Positions 11,937 to 20,781 of a DNA stretch of 64,000 bases are shown here, piece by piece. Every line of letters begins with the position of its first letter. Within the stretch, counting starts at the first letter, position 1. Made by a program: the position numbers and the translations under genes. The stretch is from Leptoclinus maculatus. Its lineage: Eukaryota > Chordata > Actinopteri > Perciformes > Stichaeidae. The DNA is taken from contig JAVDOI010000003.1 in assembly GCA_032191485.1 (NCBI GenBank), forward strand, positions 24,237,371 through 24,301,370. Reading direction: 5' to 3'. Under the pieces are notes generated by a model. That model ran no database searches, was not told where the DNA came from, and saw only the letters and a program-made list of their open reading frames with translations.

Positions 11937-14900
11937 TGCAGGCGGGTCAGACGGCTCTGGTCCAGGCCAGAGAACACAACAACCCAGACGTGGCTCTTCT
12001 GCTGACCAAAGCTCCTCAGGTAACACCAGTAACAGGCAGCTGTAAACAATACTCGTACATAGAGATTCATTTCTGTGCTCCTACTACATACTATTTCATG
12101 ACATATATAAGTCATTTTGTTTCCTGTGTGTGTGTGAAGGTGCAGAGTTTTGTGCGTGGCAGGAGTGCGAGGAAGAGGAGAGAGAAGCTGAAGGCGGAGG
12201 GCAGAGCTCAGTCTGTGCCCAGAGATGAGGTGCTGCACTGTAAGGTAAAAGCTTAGTTTACATTATTGTGTTTATAGTTTAAGTTGCTTAAATAAGGGAA
12301 AGGAAAGGGGTGAGAAAAAACCTTGGGATGAAAGGAAAGTGAAGAACAGAACGATATTCATAGGTTTTTAGAGCTTGCTCTTGTATAAATGTAAATATTT
12401 TTTAGTTAATTCAAATCAACATTATGTTCCCTTCAGGACAGTGCAGCAGATGACACCCAGAGCAGTGACCGAGCCGCCTGCAAACACGCTGAGATCAGCG
12501 AGTCGAACACCAAGACGGGAAAGAACAGGAAGCAGAAAGAGAAAGTAGGTCCCTGAACTCACCTCAGTTACAAACAACACACTTGAATCCGTACTGATGT
12601 AAGAAAAAGGAACGCGCACCGTTTGCTAGTTGAAGTTCTGGACAGGAGAAGACAAAACGAGTAGCGCTCGTTGAGATGGAATAATTAACCTCGGGTGCTG
12701 CTGATGTTTCAGCCGTCTTTGTCCGACCCGCTCCGCCGCAGAGAGACCCGGACCAGCGAAGGCTTCCACAAGAGGAAATGCAAACCGCGAGGAGCCAACA
12801 CCCCTCCACACAACTATAAGGCCTATCAGCTCTACACGCTGTACCGCGGCAAGGACGGCAAGGTCATGCAGGTAAGTGCTCAAACCATCGGTCCAGTGTG
12901 TGCGTCTCTGTGTCTGTCCACGGCTGATCTTGCATTCTGCTGCAGCAAACTGCATTATGTTGTTTGGGTGCTAACTTCTGGCTGCATGCTCAGGGACCTT
13001 GCCTAGTTGCGATGATCCACACTTTCTCAAAACACCTTTTAATGCCTCTTTGATACTGCTGTTGATTGACTGTTGACTCGTCACTTACTACTCTTATCCA
13101 GCCCACGGGCTATTTGTAAAAAACCTACAAAAAACATTGGTAAATACATTTTGTGTCATCTTCACTGTCATTTTACCAGCTCAAAGTGTTACTGTGGCCC
13201 CATAGTAAATATGCTATTTGACAAACATGTGTAAAAGACGAAATACTTGTGTCAGCCAGTCCAGAGCTGGTCTTTGCTGGACATTTTGTTCATGTTCATG
13301 CGGTGTGTTTTCAGGCTCCTCTGAGCGGCTGCCGCTGTGAACCTCTCATCAGTAAACTGGAGAACCAGCTGGAGGCCACCAAAGAGGAGATGAAGACTGA
13401 AATCCACACTGTCCAAGACCTGATGAACAGCAAGATGGGCCAGCTGGACCGCAAGAACAAACACCAGGTACCGTACACATGCTACATGCTACATGCTAAT
13501 GTCGGAACTTCTGCGTCTCTCACACGACAAATTGGTCGATCAGTATGCTATCTAAGAGCTTCTATCAGATGTACTCGCTGCTGCCTGAGAAATGTAGGAA
13601 GCAGTGTATAATCAACTAGATGAGAACAACAGAAGCAGGTGTGTCGGCCCAAAGTTTAACACAAGAGAGGAACATGGGAAGGTAAACAATACCTAGACAG
13701 AGGGACTCTCAAGTCATAAAGATGTTTACTCTACAAGTTAGAAAAGCTGTGTGGAAACAACAACATTTGATAAAACTCCCTAAATTGGGCAGAACAGTTT
13801 TTACGCTTGCTTGAGCTGGTTTTTGCTTGTTGGTAGCCTAAAGCGCTAACTTCTAAGTAGAGGAAAAGTGACCAGCTCGACAAAGACGAGCCTCCTCGTC
13901 CGCCATGTTTCTAGTTGCACTCGAGATGTGTGCGACTTGTGTGTTTTTTCCCGTCAGATCCGAGCTCTCGATAAGATGACGGTGGAGCGAGTGTCCGCTG
14001 AGAGGACCGAGTGTCTGCAGAGGATCGAGCAGCGGGCCCTGCAGGAGCGGCTGGAGGCAGAGAAGAGACAGGTAACACCAACAGCCAATCACAGGCTCTG
14101 CAGCTGATGAAGTCATCGCTGAGGTCATCACACGGCACGATGCGTTTGTAGTACCTCTGTATTTAGGTTGCAAGGTATCGTTCTAGTGATGTCCAGATGG
14201 TTGTACTTCAACGTTTTGTCTGAGATCTCTACCTGTTTTCTATTACAACCAAATAAATCAAGAAAAGTAAACCCATCGTGTCCTCGGGGCTGAAGGATTC
14301 AAGGCTAATTTAGCAGATAATATGGCCGACATTTGACTGGCTTTGAGCACCAAGCATCATTGATCACAGTCTGGAGTCCTGCTCTCTCTTTACGTGAACC
14401 CGTATGGACTCTTGTGTGTGGTTGTATCGGCCCTTTAAGCAGGCGTCCCTGGTCAGCGAGCTGAAGAGCTGGTGTCTGTCCAAGCTGCACAACATGGACC
14501 TTCGTTTCACAGGAGACCCCGGCAGCACCGAGCTGCGGCGCTCCTCCTCTGTGGCCGAGGGCCTGAACGAGGCCGACGGAGCCGACGGAGCCGGCTTCAC
14601 TGTGCCGCCCTCTGGCCAGGGAGGCAGCTCCCAGTGCCTGGAGCTCCACGACAGTCCCAGTGCGGCGGAGGGCGGCTCAGCCAACCACTACTTTGTGGTT
14701 CATGTGGAGAACTCTCCAGGTAACGGTAGTTCGGTCTCGCTGATGAAATATCAAGCGAGATTTGATTTGAGGTTTGAGTTGGTTTATATCTGTTATAATT
14801 CAAATGTGTTAAAAGTTATCTACACTAGTACAAGCACAAATAACACCGCTGGTTTCACTGTTGACGACAGAGAGAATATAGAAGTGCAAAGTAACGTGAG

Positions 14901-15697
14901 AGGCATCGTTGTACCTGTAATGAATCAATGAGACCCCAGATACTGTGAAAGACATTACGTTCATTCTTAGAAGCTGCTTGAGGTTCAGAGGGTTAAGGGA
15001 TAGAAACACATCACTGCCTCTGTACCGCTTGTTCATGATTCAGAGTCACTGCAGGCTAATAATAAAGAGTATTTGCTGAGTAACTATAATGTGTAATCGT
15101 TGGATCTCCTCTGAACATTTAACAGATGGGGATAAGGCTCATAATGCAGAGGTCTCCTCTCCTGCAGCAGCCAAGAGCCCGCTGTCGTCTGTCCAGGTAG
15201 TTCGGCCCAAGGAGCGTCCTGCTGGGATCTCTGCTGACACCCAGAGGAAGAACCAGGACCTGCAGGACATGGACAGGGAGTACGCGGCGAGGGGGGGCAG
15301 GACTTACAGATCCAGCAGTCTGTCTCCGGCCACGGAGCGCCGCTGCAGCGGCAGAACTGAAGCCGGGCTCAGAGGGAAACACCACAAAAAGCACTCCCAG
15401 GCCAGGACTAAGTCCAGAGGGGCCACAGGGGTCCGGACTCTGGAGGTCTTCGGAGACCAGCCCAGTGAACCCTCCTTTGCTCAGGAGAGGGACAACATGC
15501 ACGCTCAGGAGGTGACCCAGTACTTCTTCGAGGCGGTGTCGGCGCAGATGGAGCGCTGGTACGAGAGGAAGGTGCAGGAGGCTCACTGGCAGGCCGACCG
15601 GAGGGCTCAGGCCGACCGAGCCGCTCTGATGGAGCGGATCACGTACCTGGAGGACGAGCTGCGCACGCTCAGGACTAACCGACATGACGACTGCTAA
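3673..15697 (+). CDS. ankrd6: ankrd6 / diversin, ankyrin repeat domain protein 6 (15 coding exons)
   Basis: Joined exons: 3673-3798, 6797-6895, 8827-8925, 10001-10099, 10309-10407, 10972-11070, 11731-11829, 11942-12019, 12140-12244, 12437-12544, 12713-12871, 13315-13467, 13958-14071, 14443-14719, 15126-15697. They sum to 2286 nt, 761 residues plus stop, all introns GT-AG with the frame kept throughout; human ANKRD6 is about 727 residues. Domains: about eight ankyrin repeats (residues 12-266), a basic IQ-like stretch (VQSFVRGRSARKRREKL), a conserved YQLYTLYRGKDGKVMQ block, a central coiled coil, a poorly conserved Ser/Gly-rich linker and a C-terminal coiled coil (TQYFFEAVSAQMERWYERK). From family knowledge, diversin is a cytoplasmic scaffold that binds casein kinase I epsilon and Dishevelled, restrains beta-catenin signalling and promotes planar polarity/JNK signalling. 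The start is chosen because MSQQDA matches the vertebrate N-terminus. Teleosts have ankrd6a and ankrd6b; I cannot say which this is. Confidence 0.95.
4192..4260 (+). mobile_element. MITE family M1, degraded fragment in ankrd6 intron 1
   Basis: cttcaatacaa, actcggcccctgatggccgt and gaatgcaggtttaagtcact resemble the ggagtcgccccctggtggcc segment of M1. Confidence 0.5.
6753..6784 (+). repeat. TG microsatellite at ankrd6 exon 2 acceptor
   Basis: 16 TG units ending 12 nt before the exon (intervening ttgtgtccacag), occupying the polypyrimidine-tract position. Confidence 0.95.
6797..6895 (+). CDS. ankrd6: ankrd6 coding exon 2 (ankyrin repeat)
   Basis: 33 codons, phase 0: one ankyrin repeat with the core SPLHLAAYKGH and ending DIQDD. 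The acceptor ccacag follows a 32-nt TG tract (6753-6784) with only 12 nt between, and the donor is gtgagt. Confidence 0.95.
7250..7282 (+). repeat. GGA triplet tract
   Basis: Imperfect (GGA)n on the + strand in ankrd6 intron 2, about 175 nt before a long (CCT)n tract to which it is complementary. Confidence 0.85.
7456..7562 (+). repeat. CCT triplet microsatellite (~35 units)
   Basis: Uninterrupted (CCT)n; reading through it gives poly-Pro or poly-Leu artefact ORFs. It is a homopurine-homopyrimidine mirror tract. Confidence 0.95.
8169..8400 (+). repeat. dispersed fish repeat with stem-loop (family 'gcttagcataaagactgg')
   Basis: Begins aaaggaatagttcaacat and contains a long inverted repeat: cggacctggttagcttagcttagcataaagactg near 8269-8303 and its near-exact complement near 8364-8396. 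The same family recurs at 23466-23620 and, reversed, at 28545-28640. I recognise the sequence type from fish genomes but not its name. Confidence 0.7.
8731..8814 (+). repeat. TG/CG microsatellite at ankrd6 exon 3 acceptor
   Basis: 84 nt of TG interrupted by CG, ending 12 nt before the exon (ttctattggcag). Confidence 0.95.
8827..8925 (+). CDS. ankrd6: ankrd6 coding exon 3 (ankyrin repeat)
   Basis: 33 codons, phase 0: GEQTALQRAAMVGN through CALDRQDK. The canonical TxLH is TALQ here, as in the divergent human repeat TALHRATVVGN. The acceptor ttggcag lies 12 nt after an 84-nt interrupted TG/CG tract. Confidence 0.95.
8940..8986 (+). repeat. compound CA microsatellite
   Basis: Two CA runs joined by cagaggca, starting about 15 nt after the exon 3 donor. 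Confidence 0.9.
9455..9490 (+). repeat. 9-bp tandem repeat (TTTGGGTTA), about 4 copies
   Basis: Four successive copies of tttgggtta in ankrd6 intron 3. Confidence 0.85.
10001..10099 (+). CDS. ankrd6: ankrd6 coding exon 4 (ankyrin repeat)
   Basis: 33 codons, phase 0: DGNTALHEVSWHGF through HAKNK. Acceptor gtctcgtcag, donor gtgatt (a weaker donor with T at +5). Very close to human TALHEASWHGFSQS. Confidence 0.95.
10309..10407 (+). CDS. ankrd6: ankrd6 coding exon 5 (ankyrin repeat)
   Basis: 33 codons, phase 0: AGNTALHLACQNGH through DNKNH. Acceptor tgttttgcag, donor gtaagt. Confidence 0.95.
10972..11070 (+). CDS. ankrd6: ankrd6 coding exon 6 (ankyrin repeat)
   Basis: 33 codons, phase 0: AGDTCLHVAARYNH through SEKNL. 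Acceptor gtgttttccag, donor gtgagt. Confidence 0.95.
11071..11730 (+). other. ankrd6 intron 6 with small inverted repeat
   Basis: Contains gccaagaaagtc (from 11332) and its exact complement gactttcttggc (to about 11375), a 12-bp stem with a roughly 20-nt loop, in otherwise unremarkable sequence that may be an old dispersed repeat. Confidence 0.5.
11731..11829 (+). CDS. ankrd6: ankrd6 coding exon 7 (ankyrin repeat)
   Basis: 33 codons, phase 0: AGDTPLHVAAALNHKK through HVCNK. Acceptor gtgtgtgcag (short TG-rich tract), donor gtgagt. Confidence 0.95.
11895..11933 (+). repeat. TG microsatellite at ankrd6 exon 8 acceptor
   Basis: About 19 TG units separated from the exon only by ttgtgcag. Confidence 0.95.
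11942..12019 (+). CDS. ankrd6: ankrd6 coding exon 8 (last, shortened ankyrin repeat)
   Basis: 26 codons, phase 0: AGQTALVQAREHNN through LLTKAPQ, closing the ankyrin array. The acceptor tttgtgcag abuts a 39-nt TG tract (11895-11933). Donor gtaaca. Confidence 0.94.
12140..12244 (+). CDS. ankrd6: ankrd6 coding exon 9 (basic IQ-like segment)
   Basis: 35 codons, phase 0. Encodes VQSFVRGRSARKRREKL and the conserved AQSVPRDEV. The acceptor tgtgtgtgaag is again a short TG tract with almost no C/T-only stretch. Confidence 0.93.
12437..12544 (+). CDS. ankrd6: ankrd6 coding exon 10 (polar linker)
   Basis: 36 codons, phase 0; charged, Ser/Lys-rich and ending GKNRKQKEK. Poorly conserved with human, so it is supported mainly by the open frame, acceptor cccttcag, donor gtaggt and phase fit to both neighbours. 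Confidence 0.85.
12713..12871 (+). CDS. ankrd6: ankrd6 coding exon 11 (YRGKDGKVMQ block)
   Basis: 53 codons, phase 0. Ends in AYQLYTLYRGKDGKVMQ, essentially the same as in the human protein. Acceptor atgtttcag, donor gtaagt. Confidence 0.94.
12929..13110 (+). repeat. dispersed repeat, copy 1 of 2
   Basis: Shares gcattctgctgcagcaaact, ggctgcatgct and ttgattg/ctgttgactc blocks in the same order with 41083-41270. Lies in ankrd6 intron 11. Family not identified. Confidence 0.75.
13315..13467 (+). CDS. ankrd6: ankrd6 coding exon 12 (coiled coil, first part)
   Basis: 51 codons, phase 0. GCRCEPLISKLENQLEAT begins the central coiled coil, matching human GCRCEPLINKLENQLEAT. Donor gtaccg. Confidence 0.95.
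13958..14071 (+). CDS. ankrd6: ankrd6 coding exon 13 (coiled coil, second part)
   Basis: 38 codons, phase 0: LDKMTVERVSAERTECLQR, matching human LDKLMVERLSAERTECLNR. Acceptor cccgtcag, donor gtaaca. Confidence 0.95.
14443..14719 (+). CDS. ankrd6: ankrd6 coding exon 14 (Ser/Gly-rich linker)
   Basis: 92 codons plus one base (ends in phase 1). Begins ASLVSELKSWCLSKLHNMDL (human SLVDELKTWCMLKIQNLEL) and ends with a divergent low-complexity linker closing NHYFVVHVENSP. Donor gtaacg. Confidence 0.92.
15126..15697 (+). CDS. ankrd6: ankrd6 coding exon 15 (C-terminal coiled coil and stop)
   Basis: The final exon completes a split Asp codon, carries the conserved VVRPKERP motif and ends in TQYFFEAVSAQMERWYERK followed by a coiled coil and TAA at 15695-15697. 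Human ends with the equivalent TQYFFEAVSTQMEKWYERK coil. Acceptor aacag is weak in pyrimidines. Confidence 0.94.
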
Positions 15698-15849
15698 CAC
15701 ACACACACACACTGCCAGGCTGCATAACAAAGTCCATGTGAGGTTTCACCATCTTTCAACAGCCGAGACGTGGATTCTGGATTCATGAAAGTCTGTTTCT
15801 GGACGGCCTTACTGAATTCATTCTGTCCAGGGCTGAGCATCCTGCAGCC

Positions 15850-15851
<2 letters not shown>

Positions 15852-15894
<43 letters not shown>
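15852..15894 (+). repeat. TG microsatellite in ankrd6 3' UTR
   Basis: About 21 TG units followed by a short TA stretch, roughly 155 nt after the stop codon. Confidence 0.95.
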
Positions 15895-15900
<6 letters not shown>

Positions 15901-16681
15901 ATATATATACAGTTTTTACAGCCCAACCGTACTTAAATATTGATTTGTGTACCACGATGAGGAGAAGAAATGTGTAAAAGTACACGATCTGCACAGTGGT
16001 GTCATCGGATGGTAGTTGTTGATGGAGGGAATTACAGTAACATAAGCTTTTTGTTGATACCTGCATGTTGTCAGAGGAACAACCTACTGCTTATTTATGA
16101 GAATGTAACTGAACTAATACTGTAAATAACCCCCGAAGGTTTTTTCAGCAGACTGGCTTTCTGTAATTGTACGCATCTGTTCATTCTTCTGGTTTGTGGC
16201 CGAGGAGTTCTACTACAGACGACACTAGAGCTGCAACGATTAGAGGATTTATCAATTAGTTGATCTAAAGAAAAGTCTCTGTTGTTGTTTGGTTTGTTTT
16301 TGGAGCAAAAACACCAGAAAGTCTGATTGCAGTTCCTTCAATGTGAGGATTTGCTGCTTTTTTTCCCCTTTTTTTTTAAACATAATTTTCACTATTTCTT
16401 GAGTTTTTACAGACAAAAAGATGAAGTTTCTGCCTTGTCGACCCTGAACAGCTGAATGTATACGATCGCTTCCAGAATGCCGACGTGTTGCCGCGCTCGT
16501 CTACCAGTAAACGTACCGACGTTAGAGATGGACTCTGTCGTGTTGCATGAAGAAAGCTCAGAGTTGTGTTGCAGGTTTACTGCTTGATGTAGTGACTGTC
16601 CACTCATACATGTTGGTTAGTTTTACAGATATGGATATGAATAATGCACTCTGTATGATTATGCCAGAAAACATATTTTGT

Positions 16682-16687
16682 ATTAAA
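16682..16687 (+). terminator. candidate ankrd6 polyadenylation signal ATTAAA
   Basis: ATTAAA embedded in an A-run, about 985 nt after the ankrd6 stop. No AATAAA is seen earlier in the presumed 3' UTR. Confidence 0.4.
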
Positions 16688-16925
16688 AAAAAGATCATTC
16701 TGCATCCGTAGCAAGTATCGTGGGATTTCTTTCATAATGGCAGAAGAAAACACAAGCGTCCCTCAATATGCACAGTTAATCACATGGTGAACGTCATAGT
16801 ACAGCATGTTGAATATACGGTATAGTATATAAAGTCACAGTAGTAACATTTAAATTGGGTAATCTTTTCTTCCAATCAGAGCAGTGAAACGTGCCACACA
16901 AACAAAAAGGAATTGATAGAAAGAC

Positions 16926-16951
16926 TTATTATTATTATTATTATTATTATT
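16926..16951. repeat. ATT microsatellite
   Basis: About 8-9 units of TTA/ATT. Confidence 0.9.
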
Positions 16952-17412
16952 TGTCTCAATAACTATTATCCACCAAATGATTCAGTTCAAAACAGTTTTA
17001 CGGTCTTAAATCCATCAACTGACTAATTCCCAAACCCAGGTGCAGGTGAGATTTGGGTGTGGCTATAGTTACCACACAGTACACGGGATGCAATATATTA
17101 GGGTTTGAATATGAATCTGCAAACATAGACAGCTTAACACTGTTAAAAGGATCATTTGTGGAGTTACTTGCAACAGCTTAACCTTTTGTTGTGACTTGTT
17201 GCATGTATGATTTAAAATATCTGCAACCTGCAAAGCAATAGACAACATGTTATTGTTTTTATAATATACAGTGTTATTTCATTACTGCTAATGGGTCATA
17301 ATGAGTGGAGTTTGGTGAAAACTGTGACATGGAAAACATAGTGAACGCTGGACTAGCAAACAGTGAATTGATAGGAGACATGATCTGCCCTTGAGAACAG
17401 AATGGAATGCTG

Positions 17413-17452
17413 GATGACACATGAATGTTCTATGGAACATTCATGTGTCATC
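17413..17452. repeat. perfect 18-bp hairpin with partial tandem copy
   Basis: gatgacacatgaatgttc and its exact reverse complement flank a 4-nt loop (tatg). The right part (atgtgttctatggaacattc) is then repeated at about 17453-17480. Lies about 90 bp before the foldback array. Confidence 0.85.
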
Positions 17453-17612
17453 ATGTGTTCTATGGAACATTCATGTGTCATAAATTAGAATGTTGACGTG
17501 TCATGTTAGGTGCTTGTGCAGATGAAAGTCATTTTCCTCAACAACTCCACAGAGGACAGCTGGACAGCTCTGAGGCTCTGAGGTAGGACGCAACATATTT
17601 GATGAACTGCAT

Positions 17613-18048
17613 CAGATATGCTACTGGTTTACACGACAGGAGTTTGGTGCGAGTATCTTACCACAGCATCCTACATCGGACACACCGGAAGCCTGAAGTG
17701 AGCTCTTGAGGCAGACTGGTGCAGACTTCCTGCCCCCAGGTAGTAGCTGGCTTCTCGGAGCCAATGCTGACGGTGAGTGTTTGAACTGTGCGGAAGACTC
17801 AGTCGCGCTCTTGAGTCCTGCATGGTTATAAGTCGCTGTGTGGCTTATTGGTCTTTGTGTGGGGCAAGCCACAGGCTGCCGTCAGCAGAGTGTAAAGATG
17901 GTCGTCCAGTCTTCAATGCTACCTGGGGGAAGGAAGTCTGCACCAGTCTGCCTCAGAGCTCACTTCAGGCTTCCGGTGTGTCCGATGTAGGATGATGGGG
18001 TAAGATACTCTCACCAAACTCCTGTCGTGTAAACCAGTAGCATATCTG
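17613..18048. mobile_element. foldback element, array copy 1
   Basis: Left arm 17613-17743 (starting cagatatgctactggttt) is the near-perfect inverted copy of right arm 17919-18048 (ending aaaccagtagcatatctg); the loop is about 175 bp. No transposase frame. The structure is MITE or foldback-like; superfamily unknown because no clear target-site duplication was found. Confidence 0.75.
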
Positions 18049-18329
18049 ACCTTTAACTTTGGATTCAGAATAGACTTTGACTGCTAACACTTTTCATAAT
18101 TTGACTCAGGATGTTTGGTGCCACCATATTGATTTTAGGATTACCAAATCCCTCCTTGAATATCAAATTGTTCACATTGATTATTTACTTAGTAGAATAT
18201 AAAAGAGCTTAGCTTACAGGAGAGAAAGGGAAATGTATACATCTTTATTTAAAAAATATAATGAAATTAACATTTATTGTAGTCGTCATTATATACATAT
18301 GAAATGTAACCTCTGCATTTAACCAATCT

Positions 18330-18440
18330 CTAGCATATTTAGAGCAGTGGGCTGGGTTTAGTGTCTTGCTCAGGTACACTTCAGCACAGGACATGTAGCA
18401 GCCAAGGATGGAACCCTCTCTACCCAATGAGCCACGGTAT
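18330..18440. repeat. tRNA-like dispersed repeat inside array unit
   Basis: The pattern tagtgtcttgctcaggtacac, gatggaaccctc and acccaatgagccac matches the repeat at 61392-61545. It recurs with each full unit, near 19165-19270 and 20110-20220. Confidence 0.6.
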
Positions 18441-18567
18441 TTATCATCACACAGTTGTAAAAATTGTTTATAGAATGGAAAAACAACAACTCCACAGACA
18501 ACCACAGAGGACAGCTGGACAGCTCTGAGGCTCTGAGGTAGGACGCAACATATTTTATGAACTGCAT

Positions 18568-19002
18568 CAGATATTCTACTGGTTTACACGACAGGAGTTT
18601 GGTGCGAGTATCTTACCACAGCATCCTACATCGGACACACCGGAAGCCTGAAGTGAGCTCTGAGGCAGACTGGTGCAGACTTCCTGCCCCCAGGTAGTAG
18701 CTGGCTTCTCGGAGCCAATGCTGACGGTGAGCGTTTGAACTGTGCGGAAGACTCAGTCGCGCTCTTGAGTCCTGCATGGTTATAAGTCGCTGTGTGGCTT
18801 ATTGGTCTTTGTGTGGGGCAAGCCACAGGCTGCCGTCAGCAGAGTGTAAAGATGGTCGTCCAGTCTTCAATGCTACCTGGGGGCAGGAAGTCTGCACCAG
18901 TCTGCCTCAGAGCTCACTTCAGGCTTCCGGTGTGTCCGATGTAGGATGATGGGGTAAGATACTCTCACCAAACTCCTGTCGTGTAAACCAGTAACATATC
19001 TG
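18568..19002. mobile_element. foldback element, array copy 2
   Basis: Same arms and loop as copy 1. Left arm starts cagatattctac and the right arm ends gtaacatatctg, so the arm ends carry small mismatches not present in copy 1. Confidence 0.75.
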
Positions 19003-19391
19003 ACCTGTAACTTTGGATTCAGAATAGACTTTGACTGCTAACACTTTTCATAATTTGACTCAGGATGTTTGGTGCCACCATATTGATTTTAGGATTACCA
19101 AATCCCTCCTTGAATATCAAATTGTTCACATTGATTATTTACCTCTGCATTTAACCAATCTCTAGCATATTTAGAGCAGTGGGCTGGGTTTAGTGTCTTG
19201 CTCAGGTACACATCAGCACAGGACATGTAGCAGCCAAGGATGGAACCCTCTCTACCCAATGAGCCACGGTATTTATCATCACACAGTTGTAAAAATTGTT
19301 TATAGAATGGAAAAACAACAACTCCACAGACAACCACAGAGGACAGCTCTGAGGCTCTGAGGTAGGACGCAACATATTTGATGAACTGCAT

Positions 19392-19827
19392 CAGATATTC
19401 TACTGGTTTACACGACAGGAGTTTGGTGCGAGTATCTTACCACAGCATCCTACATCAGACACACCGGAAGCCTGAAGTGAGCTCTTGAGGCAGACTGGTG
19501 CAGACTTCCTGCCCCCAGGTAGTAGCTGGCTTCTCGGAGCCAATGCTGACGGTGAGTGTTTGAACTGTGCGGAAGACTCAGTCGCGCTCTTGAGTCCTGC
19601 ATGGTTATAAGTCGCTGTGTGGCTTATTGGTCTTTGTGTGGGGCAAGCCACAGGCTGCCGTCAGCAGAGTGTAAAGATGGTCGTCCAGTCTTCAATGCTA
19701 CCTGGGGGCAGGAAGTCTGCACCAGTCTGCCTCAGAGCTCACTTCAGGCTTCCAGTGTGTCCGATGTAGGATGATGGGGTAAGATACTCTCACCAAACTC
19801 CTGTCGTGTAAACCAGTAGCATATCTG
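19392..19827. mobile_element. foldback element, array copy 3
   Basis: Same structure; the left arm carries cagatattc as in copy 2 and the right arm ends agtagcatatctg as in copy 1. Confidence 0.75.
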
Positions 19828-20345
19828 ACCTGTAACTTTGGATTCAGAATAGACTTTGACTGCTAACACTTTTCATAATTTGGCTCAGGATGTTTGGTGC
19901 CACCATATTGATTTTAGGATTACCAAATCCCTCCTTGAATATCAAATTGTTCACATTGATTATTTACTTAGTAGAATATAAAAGAGCTTAGCTTACAGGA
20001 GAGAAAGGGAAATGTGTTCATCTTTATTTTAAAAATATAATTAATTAACATTTATTGTAGTCGTCATTATATACATATGAAATGTAACCTCTGCATTTAA
20101 CCAATCTCTAGCATATTTAGCGCAGTGGGCTGGGTTTAGTGTCTTGCTCAGGTACACATCAGCACAGGACATGTAGCAGCCAAGGATGGAACCCTCTCTA
20201 CCCAATGAGCCACGGTATTTATCATCACACAGTTGTAAAAATTGTTTATAGAATGGAAAAACAACAACTCCACAGACAACCACAGAGGACAGCTGGACAG
20301 CTCTGAGGCTCTGAGGTAGGACGCAACATATTTGATGAACTGCAT

Positions 20346-20781
20346 CAGATATGCTACTGGTTTACACGACAGGAGTTTGGTGCGAGTATCTTACCACAGC
20401 ATCCTACATCGGACACACCGGAAGCCTGAAGTGAGCTCTTGAGGCAGACTGGTGCAGACTTCCTGCCCCCAGGTAGTAGCTGGCTTCTCGGAGCCAATGC
20501 TGACGGTGAGCGTTTGAACTGTGCGGAAGACTCAGTCGCGCTCTTGAGTCCTGCATGGTTATAAGTCGCTGTGTGGCTTATTGGTCTTTGTGTGGGGCAA
20601 GCCACAGGCTGCCGTCAGCAGAGTGTAAAGATGGTCGTCCAGTCTTCAATGCTACCTGGGGGCAGGAAGTCTGCACCAGTCTGCCTCAGAGCTCACTTCA
20701 GGCTTCCGGTGTGTCCGATGTAGGATGATGGGGTAAGATACTCTCACCAAACTCCTGTCGTGTAAACCAGTAACATATCTG
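20346..20781. mobile_element. foldback element, array copy 4 (terminal)
   Basis: Left arm cagatatgctac as in copy 1, right arm ends gtaacatatctg as in copy 2. Similarity to the other units ends about 50 bp later at cacttttcata. Confidence 0.75.

Larger units (their letters stand above)
15698..16705 (+). other. ankrd6: ankrd6 3' untranslated region (probable)
   Basis: About 1 kb after the stop with no ORF of note. It contains a TG microsatellite (15852-15894) running into a short TA stretch, and ends near the only good polyadenylation hexamer seen downstream (ATTAAA, 16682-16687). The end point is inferred. Confidence 0.5.
16706..17540. other. intergenic spacer between ankrd6 and foldback array
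   Basis: AT-rich, with an ATT microsatellite (16926-16951) and a strong hairpin (17413-17452) just before the array. No coding sequence recognised. Confidence 0.5.

Noticed and set aside
15119..15730. 203-codon ORF on the - strand
   Set aside because: Antisense shadow of ankrd6 exon 15, whose + frame matches the known C-terminal coiled coil.
17621..20605. Four nearly identical 66-83-codon ORFs on the - strand (MACPTQRPISHTATYN start)
   Set aside because: They are copies of the foldback repeat unit, run across its inverted arms and have no family match; repetition alone explains their conservation.
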